DNA from: Ettlia oleoabundans
Taxonomy: Eukaryota; Chlorophyta; Chlorophyceae; Chlamydomonadales
Reading direction: 5' to 3'
DNA: 64,000 bases
Assembly: GCA_019693395.1 (NCBI GenBank)
Contig: JAAMXP010001457.1
Location: 71,207-135,206 of the forward strand
Positions 29,763 to 39,407 of this stretch are shown in pieces. Position 1 is the stretch's first letter. Each line of letters starts with the position of its first letter. Under the pieces are notes generated by a model. The model was given only the letters and a program-made list of their open reading frames with translations. It was not told the origin of the DNA and did not search any database. Position numbers and translations under genes: made by a program.

Positions 29763-32651
29763 ATGAGCATTCTGCGCCGCGGCATGCTGGGGCAGGTGGC
29801 GGCTTGCCACCCACTTCCCTTTCCGTGCGTGCTGCACAGCAGTGTCGACTGTTCTGGAAAGTATTGCATCTGCAGGTACATTGCCCCACACCCCTCCGTT
29901 CGCAAGGATGCTTCAGATGTTGACATCTTTTTGAGGGAACATGAGGTAGGCAGTGGCGGCTGAGGTTGATCAGACAGAGTTGAAACGGCAGAATCTTGCT
30001 AGTTTTGCACTGTCCCGTGGAATTTTGTGCCAGCAACACAGTTTTGCAAAAAAACTTCAAGCTGTTGTTGACTGTACTGCCATGCGTACTGCACCCTGTG
30101 TGGACCCTGTTGCGCAGGTGTACACGCAGGAGTATCTGGAAAGCGTGCAGCCTGTGCACCACACCCCCACCAAGGCAAGGCGATGTGTTATCTGCCAATG
30201 CTGCATCTTGCCTGCAGTTCTTCTCTGTCTTCCCTGTGGACCTCACGCTTGCGACCACCGCCCACCCAATAGCAGTGGCATGTTGCCCTGAACCCTGCAT
30301 CCCAATAAGAGGGTGGTGTTGATCCATTTAGTGCCTGCAAACGCACCTCGGACGGAGGTTGCCGTGCTCAATGGCATGAGTGAAGGGTTACACAGCTGTT
30401 CCACTGCAACCTTTCTGTGCGTCTGTAGTTGCACGAGATGGCTGCATGGTACTGGCATGTGGCGGCCCGCACCATGGTGGGACTTCTGACCGGTAAGCAA
30501 CCTGCTTCGACCTTTCCACTTTCACATTCAACTCCCTACAAAAGCTGAAGTGCAGTCCCTTCAGAGTGATTGTTAGGGCGCCTGCCTACATGTCATTCTG
30601 ACGCCGTATCGTGCCCGAAAAACGTTTGTTGAGAGTTATGCCCAGCTTCTCTTTGCCTCTGGTCCAGGCACCCTGTGGGCCAGCCCCAACCGCCTGACTG
30701 AGCGCAGCCTGGGCATGCGCATGATGTTCTTCTCGTCGGTGGGAGTGGTGGCTGGGCTGGTAGGCAAGTAGCAGCAACCCACTGCGCGCACGACATGCTT
30801 TCAGTTCTAGGCCCAACTAAGGTTCTTACCTTCTCAACACTCTTCTGCTGAATGTTCGGTGCTTGTGGTGTTGCTAGCCTTGGTTGGTTTTATTCAAACT
30901 TGCATCCCCAGCAATGCTTGACAGGGGTGAGACTCGGAATCCGCCGATCGTCCGCTGTCCAGCGCATCCATCCCTTGCTTCCATGCAGCTGCTATCACCA
31001 GCCACATGCGCAGCCAGCTCTACAACGTTCCTGACAATGGATGGGTGAGCAGCGTTGCACATGATTTGACTCTTTGGCATGCTGATTTTGCCTTGGTTGG
31101 CGGACCAATGGCAGTTGTTCTATCGCGTCCTAAAAGTTACAGCAATTAAAGAACTGGAGTTGCTAACGCTTTGTTGTCGATCAATGCATTGCATCCGGAT
31201 GCTGCAGCAACGCGCATCTGCCACAAAGCAAGGCTCATCCCACTGGTCGCTTGTGTTGCCCCCCCACCCTCACGCACCCACCCACGCACCCACCCACACA
31301 GGTGCACACCTCCCTTGCCAATGCTGAGTGCATCCGCACGCACGGCGCCATCCTGGCCAACGTCACCTGGGCCCCAAACAGACCTCCCATCTGGGCCCGT
31401 GTGTTCCACCTCTTCGTTCAGGCAAGTGGCCCACTCAGCTGCTTTACACCGCCGGTAGCACATTCCCGGCCCCGCTTTCTCAAGCTCCAGGCAGCCATTT
31501 AGTGCTTCAGAATCCATGCCTGGCGGCCTTGTGCTCGTGACTGATAAAGTCGCTTCACATGGTGCCACCTAACACGCTCGAGCCTTCCTGCTTGCCCCCG
31601 CTGATGTTCCCTCGAACACCTGTCTGCCTGGGTGGGTGCTGCTGCAAGCCACCCTGAGTGCCTCGCCATGGTGTGTACACACTATGCCTGCCTGCATTGC
31701 AGGTGGCAATGTTTTTCCAGCTGCTGCCCGTCTACATCCTGCTGCCCTCGGTTGCCTCCGCATATGACGCATACCGTGCCGAGGAGCAGGTGTTCAAGTG
31801 AGTCTCACTCAGCTCCCACAGTCCCGTATCATGCCATCGAGTGCACCTGCCGAGTGTGGTGGGATCTTGCCGGATACAGGTCCTAATTGCCTGTGTTGGC
31901 TTGCGGATACAGGTCATAGTTGCCTGTGTTGGCTTGCCTTGTGGCGCGCTATAACGGATACAGCACGAATGTGCTGGTAATGTCAGTCATATGAGCCCAT
32001 TGTTTGTTTCCCTGCGTGTTTGTGCGTGCAGCTACAGCCAGGCCATCAAGCTGATCCGCGATGGCCGCCTCAAGCGCTGGAAGTCAGCCAAGGCACCCAG
32101 CTATGCGGTCGGCTACTACGCAGTGCCGGTGGGTTAACTGCTATATACTGATAAGCCTTAGCCCAAAAGATCCCACAGCAGCTGGCTGCTCGCTAATGCG
32201 CCATGCTGTTTTTGTGGCAACAGCTGTGTTGCCTGCCATTGTGTGCAGTGGGCTTGCTTGATTGTTGTATGCAAGCGCGCACCTTGTGGTCGTCAACATC
32301 CCTTTCCACCTCTGTACCGCTTGCACTCTATGGTACTTTTCTGCTTGCAGGAGGGTACCATGATGTACGATGTGCTGATGAGGATGAGGGCTGACGAGGC
32401 GTGAGTGCTTGAAGCATCACTTGCATGGCCTGCATTGTATTTAAAATAGTGGGGTTGTCGAATTTGCTGCAAGCGCAGATGGGGTTACAACAAGTTGTTC
32501 ATGGCTCAAAATTGACTGCAACAGGTGCTGTTCGTGCCCTCCCCACATTTGCTCTGCTAGCAGGTGCATTGGCCAGATGTGCATGGTGAAGTCAGACCTG
32601 AGCCCTGGAGAAAAGAACCCCTTCATTACCATGGAGCGCAAGAGCAAGTGA
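29763..32651 (+). CDS. Unrecognised multi-exon membrane protein
   Basis: I do not recognise the family. Exons joined in phase: 29763-29945, 30118-30174, 30429-30492, 30668-30763, 30989-31044, 31302-31421, 31703-31798, 32032-32128, 32351-32400 and 32564-32651. The start is the first ATG of an open exon; an extra upstream exon near 29.58 kb is possible. Hydrophobic stretches include MMFFSSVGVVAGLVAAI and VAMFFQLLPVYILLPSVASA, suggesting at least two membrane spans. Between them lies a conserved-looking soluble segment (TWAPNRPPIWARVFHLFVQ). The C-terminal part is hydrophilic (YSQAIKLIRDGRLKRWKSAK) and ends FITMERKSK. Three of its nine introns appear to use GC donors. It could be a lineage-specific organelle-membrane protein (inference). 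Confidence 0.65.
30175..30428 (+). other. Candidate GC-AG intron
   Basis: AAG|gcaagg donor and ctgtag acceptor join PVHHTPTK to LHEMAAWYW in phase 0. The 254-nt length matches other introns here. Reading through meets a stop. Confidence 0.55.
30764..30988 (+). other. Candidate GC-AG intron
   Basis: TAG|gcaagt donor and atgcag acceptor give VVAGLV-AAITSHM. The alternative GT donor five bases upstream (30759/30760) gives the wrong phase. Confidence 0.65.
31422..31702 (+). other. Candidate GC-AG intron
   Basis: Near-perfect CAG|gcaagt donor and ttgcag acceptor join HLFVQ to VAMFFQLL in phase 0. Confidence 0.65.
31871..31936 (+). repeat. 33-bp tandem duplication within an intron
   Basis: Two adjacent 33-bp units start at 31871 and 31904 (cggatacaggtc...) and differ at about two bases. 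They lie in an intron of the membrane-protein gene. Confidence 0.85.
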
Positions 32652-32991
32652 GCGGAGCGCTGCATAGAGGAAGAATGTTCGCAGGGCAGTCACCCTCCTG
32701 GAAATGGCAGTAGCGGAGGGTTGTTGCAGCGACGGCAACGGCAGGACGGCAGAACGTCGGCAATGGCCAATCGGGCCGCCCTTTGGGTTGCAGGGAATCA
32801 ACTCAGGATGTTGTTGAAATAGTTGTTGTGCTGGTTTTAGTGGATTCATTGATAGCTAGCATTGGTTAAACAGTCCTAAAAGTGTTGTGTTGCCGCCATA
32901 GCGTGCACTGCAGCTGATGCAAGGTCAATGCGGCACCGTTGCTGAAATCATCCTGTAATTAAATCAGCACACTTAATTGTTTCTGACGGCC

Positions 32992-35253
32992 ATGGACCGC
33001 AGCTTGTATCGAGCAATTTTGGCGAAAGTCACGCTACCGCTAAGCGCTTGGCCACATTTTGAGGCGATAGCAACATTGTTCGGAGTGTCCTTTGCCACGG
33101 TTTTCAGCATATACTCGCAAGAAGTACAGGTCCGAGTGCTGCGGAACAACCACGTCGTGAAAGGCGGGATGGCCCTGCACGCACAGCGCTACTTGGCAGG
33201 TGAGCACCACAGAGGAGCTTGATGATCGCCTATCGCCACAGCAGCTTCCCGCCACTCGAATGCCTGGCCAAGGCGCTGCCGCCACTCTGCCGCCGCTCTG
33301 CGACTGCCAGGGCTGGCTTCAATTACTCTTTATCTTTATGCCAATGCTACCCTTGTGCTCCCTGAAGGCTTGGACGCACTTCAGCTTGCTTTTGAGCTGG
33401 ACTTCTCGCCTTGTGTGCTGTTGCGGCGGCTGCTGGAAGAGCTGCAGCTTGTGACGGCCAAAGAGCGCATCACTCGTGCCCTGCGCCAGCCTGCTCTGCT
33501 GCCCACCCTAGTTAACTCCCAGGCATTGCAGCGGCTGGCTGCCACTGCTGTTGCGGCTCCAGCAAAGCATGCATCCTTGGGCAGTGCTGCAGCGGCACAG
33601 GCAGTAGGAGCAGCAGCAGAATTGAGAGAAGAGGCAGCAGGCACAGCAGGGTTGTGCAAGGAGGCAGGCAGTGGTGCGGCGCTCGAGCAGTCCCTGCTGG
33701 CGCGGCTGCAGCGTGACCTGGAGGAATGTGTGCTGTGTGACAGAATATACTCGCCAACATCTGGTGAGAGTCTGCTGCAGGATAGCGAAAACCCATTCCT
33801 GCATTACGCCGCACAGCGCAGCCCACCCTCATGTGGTTGGTGTGTGCAGCTTGAGAGCTGGGACATATGCTGTTGGCTGCCTGCTTACCCGTCTCACATG
33901 CTGCTGACAGCCAAACCCATGCGAACTTTGCAGATGCGATGCGGCACAGCGCGGGGCAGGAGTATGAGGAGCGGTTGAGTGCTGAGTTAGCGGCAGCGGG
34001 CGTGGCATTCTGGACAGAGACTCAGCTGCGGTTGAAGGGCTACCATAGAACACCAGATGCGCGGCTGCAGGTGCCTTTCTTGGCTTGTCCTCATCGGCGC
34101 AGTTTCATGGGGCTTGCGGTTGCCGTGTGAGGTAGTTTTTGCCAATAGAATGTGGGTGAGGTGGTTCCTTGCAGGTCATTCCTTGCATCGCTTGTTACAG
34201 CTTCACGGTGTCAGCTCATTTTCCTCCACTTTCGCATGGGGGATTGCTGGTTTACCTTTGCAGGTGCCGATCGCGGTGCAGGGGCGAATTGTGAACTGGA
34301 TTGACAGCAAGGCCACATTTGGGGACGACAAGGTGCATAGGTAAGTAAGGGTGGGTTGAGACATTGACATGAAAAGCATGTGGGATTAGCCGCTGCCGAC
34401 CAGCCATGGCACACCAGTTAGCTAGTCATTGTTCTATCTTTCGCCAGGCACCTATCCCGCTGCTCCCTGTGCTGCAGCTGCACCTGCCTCTTCTTTTGCC
34501 GCTGCCTCCGTTTCACTGCTGCTGCCTCATTCCGCTGCAGCCGTCTCTGAATTATTGCAGGCAGCAGGCAGGGGAGCAGTACGAGCGGTACGTCAATCGC
34601 TTCGGCCCCGGCCTTGTCATCTACTGGCACGGATATATAGCAGACCTTAACAAGGTGCGCAAGCCTGGGTAGTCACACTGAACCCTGCCCCCATGATTCT
34701 ACTGGAGGGTAGCGTTGTGCGGTGGGCCCCTGCCGAGGTCCTCCTGTGTGCAAATGTGCAACTGCCGGCTCTTGAACAAGCGGTAACCATGGTGCTGCTA
34801 CTTGGCCACCGCACTTCTTGCATGCCCCATAATGGCTGCTGCTTGTCTATGCCAACGTGGAGCCCAGACACCAGGCGACGGCTTGTTGATACCGTCTGGA
34901 ATGCTTATTGAACGCCCTGCCTCTTTTTGCAGGACGATAATGTGCTGCTGATGGATCGATTCCCCACAGCCGACGAGATTGTGCAGCTGCCCTGCCTACC
35001 CCTCACGCTGGCCTTGCCCGCGCTGGCTGGAGATGGCCAGCCAGCAGTGTCAATACCTCCAGCAGTAGTAGCTGCAGCAGCAGCAGCAGATGTAGCAGAA
35101 GCAATGGAGGAAGGTGCTGCACGGCCGCCAGCAGTACTAAAACCACCGGCGGCAGTCGCCGCCGCCGCAGATGTAGCGCAAGCAGTGGAGGAAGGTGCTG
35201 CACGGCAGCAGGATCAGCTGACGCCAATGTGGCAGGGCCTGCGTGTGCAGTAG
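32992..35253 (+). CDS. CDIN1: CDAN1-interacting nuclease 1 homologue (TPD-motif PD-(D/E)XK nuclease)
   Basis: Homologue of human CDIN1 (C15orf41), a predicted PD-(D/E)XK nuclease that binds codanin-1 (family knowledge). Six exons join in phase: 32992-33199, 33368-33763, 33934-34070, 34264-34340, 34561-34654 and 34933-35253. The N-terminal helices (VSFATVFSIYSQEVQ, AQRYLAGLDALQLAFELDF, SPCVLLRRLLEELQL) match the family layout. The catalytic-domain signatures are GYHRTPDARLQVPIAVQG, containing the TPD motif, then NWIDSKATFGD with the catalytic D-x-K-like pair, and YVNRFGPGLVIYWHGYIADL. A middle Ala/Glu-rich insertion and a C-terminal Ala/Pro extension (two AAADVA..(V/M)EEGAAR repeats) are extra to the human protein. 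The start is the first in-frame ATG; an upstream in-frame TTG was not used. Confidence 0.9.
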
Positions 35254-35296
35254 CAGCAGCAGCACAATCCAATTTTCGACTGCACTGCCTGCACCA

Positions 35297-35301
35297 TGTA
35301 A
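35297..35301 (+). terminator. Likely polyadenylation signal of CDIN1
   Basis: TGTAA lies 44 nt past the stop, in the short gap before the next plus-strand gene. Confidence 0.4.
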
Positions 35302-35552
35302 TGAAATGAACCAGGACGGGGTCTGGAGAATCAGCGAGCAGCTGTCACTCACGTCTATAACCCTGCTATAGCCGACCTCGTAGTCGTATCACCTGAGTAC
35401 CTCGACACGTGGCAGCTCCTCATTCATTCTGGCCCGCCTTGGAGCTCGCCTTGATTTCACCATATACCTGTTTACTTTCACCCATTTAACCTGCTCAATA
35501 GCAACAGGATCCTACCAGTTCAAGCCTGCGGTTTTCAGACTCAGTACTAACC

Positions 35553-38500
35553 ATGTCTCAGACCCGGCAGACGATCGTGCAGGTCCACAAGTTCAACCTG
35601 GAGCACCCAGAGGACGCAGTGCAGGTGCGAGACGAAGCTGCTAGAAGAGCACGGAGGAAGATGGCACTGGAATTGCTGCCGCTGCTTTAACCAACATTCG
35701 TGCTGCCCCACCTGCTTATTGGGCGACGTGGCGTGGCTTCCAACCTACCTTGTCTCAGTGCAGGTGGTTGAGGCGCCCATCCCTGAGCCACAACAAGGTG
35801 AAGTGCTGGTGCGGCTGCAGCTCAGGCCAGTCAACCCCGCAGATCTGTTCTCGGTGCAAGGTGGGCAACCTGCTGTCAGCTTAGCTTTCCCCTCTGGCGG
35901 CACAGTGCATTCAGCCCCAAGTCCCTCCCAGGCTTCGCAGGACTGTTTCGCACCCTGATTGGCTGCTAAGCCTGCCCGCCCATTCAATGCCCTCGGCATG
36001 CAGGTGTTTATCCTGGCTTTACTCCTAAGGAGCTACCTGCCGTGCCTGGCCTGGAGGGCATGGGTGTGGTGGAAAAGAATGGGCCCGGCAGCAGCAAGTT
36101 CAAGGCAGGTGCGTGCATGTTGCATGCCTCCCTGGAATCCCAGCTGCAGATCACAGTGCAACCTTGGGGTGGCTTCTTAAGACATCATCTGACGCACCTA
36201 ACCCCCATACTGAAGCTTCAGTTCAACAGTACACCCCTCGTGTGTGCATGCTTGCGTTCCCAAACCAGCTCAATGCCTGCAGCCATTCCACTGTGCCACA
36301 ACAAAGTTGCGAATCGCTTAAATCTCACCTGGATGCCGGCAATCTCTCCACCCTTGTTGTTTGTGCAGGCCAGCGCGTCACTGGGGTGCCGTTCAGTGCC
36401 AAGACGGGGCAGGGCACATGGCAGCAGTATGTGTGCATCAGCGAGGGGCGGCTGCTGGCAGTACCCGACTCTGTGGGCGACGAAACTGCCGCTCAGTATT
36501 TCGTGAGTTGCTGCTGATGGCGCTGCAGCCTGGGGAGGGATGCAGACCTCATTCTGCACATGGGCTTAGTCGCAAATGCACTGGGGGTCTGCCTTAGGTA
36601 ACAGATCGGCCACCTCGACTTAAGGTGGGTTTGGGCTGATGTGCCCATCCAGTTGATCCTGCTCCTCCACCGCCACCCTCGTTGCACCAGATTCGCTGAC
36701 GCGGTTGTGCGGCAAAGCTTGCAAGTTTTTCCATGTTAATTTGGGTGACCGGCTATGGTTCTCTATACTTGGCCGCCCGTGCAGGTCAATCCAGTGACCG
36801 CCTACGGCTTTTTCGACGCCCTGAAGGTCCCCAAGGGCGACTATCTGCTGAGCAACGCCGCCAGTTCGGTGCTGGGCCGCATGGTCATCCAGCTGGGGAA
36901 GCACTACGTGAGTTGAGGGATTCCTGGCTGCCTTGCTGTACTGCCTGCCTGCTTGGCTGCCTGCCTGCCTGCCTGCCTGTTTCGACTGCTTAACAAAGGC
37001 ACTCATCAAGGCACATGTGCGTTTGGTTTTGCAGGGCGTCAAGACCATCAACCTGGTCCGCTCTGCCCACCATGTGGAGGAGCTGAAGAAGCTGGGGGCA
37101 GGTGAATGCCGCTGCAGCACGCAGTGCAGGCAGGAAAGCGTCGCAACACTGCCAGTCCTTGTGATACAGTGCGTGTGCACCATGTGTTGCGTGCCTGTGC
37201 TAACACTTATTGCACCAAGCAGGCTGGCTCGGCTGCATGAACACAATATGGCTGCTGCGTATGCTGCTTTCTTCTAGCTAAATGCTAGTATGTTCCAATC
37301 AGTTTAACTTCACTTTGTTTAGGGACAGCGGTATGACTCGCACATCGGGGCACCCACACTGCCTGCGTGCCTGCAGATGAGGTGATTGTCACCACGGAGG
37401 AGGATGTGGTGAAACGAGTGAAGGAGATCACAGGTGGCAGGAGGGCTGGCACATGGGTAGTGTCATGCCTGCTGTGGGTGCATTAAATCAGCACACGTTG
37501 TTGCAATTTCCTCATCTGGGCAGCATGATATGCAGGAGCATGCTGCCAGGCAGGCAGCCACACACTGATGAAGGGAGTTGCAACCACATGTCTGCAGGTG
37601 GCAGGGGTGCGTATGCTGGACTGGAGTGTGTGGGGGGCGATGCCACCCAGAAAGTTGTGCAGGCAAGTGAGCTAGCTGTTGTTGTGTCAACAGCCTCAGC
37701 CAGCGTAAGCCAAGCACTGATACATACGTCTTGCATCACTCAGATGGCTGCCGCAACCCTCTTGAAGCGCGGGCTTACCCAGGACTCACGTTAAGGCGTC
37801 CTGAAGGTGTCCATGTAAACAAGCAAACCAGTTGAACTGCCCCTGCATGCAGGCGATCCGCGATCACGGGCACGTGCTCATCTACGGTGCCATGGCCGCC
37901 TTTGACTTCAAGAGCGGCATCCCTGACGTCCTGTTCCGGTGAGCGCTGCCGCCATCCTGCCAGCGAGAGCAGTCCGGTCATTTTCCGGCGCATTTGTGCA
38001 TGTGGCGTGGCATTCTTGTGTTGGTGAGGGTCACCCTATGGAGTCAAGAGTTTTATGCTACATTCGTAGAATGCACCCTTCCCGCAAGCTTACTTGTCAA
38101 CCACCCATTCGCAGAGATGTGACAATCCGTGGCTTTTGGCTGAACACCTACCTGGCAGCCTGCCCAGGGGAGCGGCGGCAGGAGGTACTGGAGGAAGTGA
38201 TGCGCCTGCTCGAGCAGGGGGTCATCACACCCTACAGCGGTGAGCCCTGTTGCGAGGGGGGGTCGTGCTGTGCTATGGCTGCTGCTGCTACGCAGCAAGA
38301 TGGTCATGCTGGGCTGACGCTACAAGTGTGAGGCCAGCTGTGCCCTGGTCTGTGGTGCTACTGCCAGCTGGGTGGCCACTGCTGCTGTTCTGTTGCAACC
38401 TGTGGGTCAGCTGAGCGGGGCTGTCGTGCAAACACACACACCTCGGGTCAAATAAACAACCTCCATGCTCCCCGCGCTACAGCCGTAACTGCGCCTCTCA

Positions 38501-38701
38501 ACACCAGCTGATGTTGCTGCTCATGTTGGTGGCATCGCTACTACCTGGGCCAACTCCTCTTCTCATTAATCCCAAATCCCAACAATCAACCAACTTGCTA
38601 TGCATGGTGCAGGCAACCGCTACCCGCTTGATGAGGTGCGGGAGGCGATCCTGGAGACGCAGAAGCCCAAGCGCGGCGGCAAGTGCTTCCTGGAAGGCTA
38701 A
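35553..38701 (+). CDS. MDR-family NADPH oxidoreductase, trans-2-enoyl-CoA/ACP reductase (MECR/ETR1)-like
   Basis: Medium-chain dehydrogenase/reductase without the zinc-ligand pattern of alcohol dehydrogenases. The closest group I can name is mitochondrial enoyl-thioester reductase (MECR). Eleven exons join in phase: 35553-35624, 35764-35860, 36004-36108, 36369-36502, 36785-36907, 37035-37101, 37377-37433, 37598-37662, 37853-37938, 38115-38239 and 38613-38701. N-terminal fold: VLVRLQLRPVNPADLFSVQG and PAVPGLEGMGVVEKNG. Cofactor fold: VNPVTAYGFFDALKVPKGDY, SNAASSVLGRMVIQLGK and GVKTINLVRSAHHVEELKKL. C-terminal: VTIRGFWLNTYLA. The NADPH-binding loop sits in SNAASSVLG. The predicted N-terminus (MSQTRQTIVQVHKFNLEHPE) does not look like a transit peptide, so the protein may be cytosolic or the start mis-set. 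A plain quinone oxidoreductase is the alternative. Confidence 0.8.
36941..36979 (+). repeat. CTGC-rich simple repeat in an intron
   Basis: Interrupted CTGC/CCTG units within the intron at 36908-37034 of the oxidoreductase gene. Confidence 0.8.
37663..37852 (+). other. Candidate GC-AG intron in the MECR-like gene
   Basis: CAG|gcaagt donor and atgcag acceptor join DATQKVVQ to AIRDHGHVLIYG in phase 0, as MDR homology requires. Confidence 0.75.
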
Positions 38702-39407
38702 GCCTGTGATGTTGCAGGACAAGAGGAAGCAAACCCCCAGCTGCTTTGGTGTTTGAGCCGGCAGCTGGAGGGAGCCAACATGATGCAGGGGGTGCCAAAC
38801 ATATACGTGTGTAAGTATAGCAGTGGCATATACTACCAATGATTGATCCCTCAACCCTCATAACAGCAAAGAGAGTGGTAGCGCCGTGCGGCGGAGCACC
38901 CATTGACACTTGTACAACCACAGTAGCCATATTACACACTTTCTTTTGTGTGCAAGTTAGAGTGTAAGGATACTTGAACTACGTGTGCTGGCACGAGGAT
39001 AGTCAATTCTGCTAACCATCAAGTGCTGCAAGGTGCAAGATGAGAACATTCAGCATGTAGGAAACTGCCAGATCAAGTAGGTTTATGGACACCAACAAGA
39101 TGGCGCTGGAATTCAGCTGCAGTTGCTGCCGATAGGCGAGGTGAGCGCCGACCCACAAGGCATCATGGTGGGCAAAAGTAGTGTTTCCAGTCGGCCATGG
39201 CCAAGCTGCGGGGCTAGCAGCCCGCCACTGTGATGCTTGGAGACCACCCTCACCCGAAGATGCCCTGGCGTGCATCAGCTGAGCTTACAAGTAAATACTG
39301 CAGCACCACTTGGACGCAAGTGCAGTCCACACTAACGGCGGCTTGGCTGGCCGCACCCAGCAACTGATGTGACTTCTGCGGCCGCTGAGCCCCTGTATCA
39401 GCGTCAG

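Noticed and set aside
30175..30217. A 43-nt GC-AG intron joining to FFSVFPVDL
   Set aside because: Far shorter than any other intron here and the following frame leads nowhere. The same donor joined to the acceptor at 30428 gives a normal length and a good continuation.
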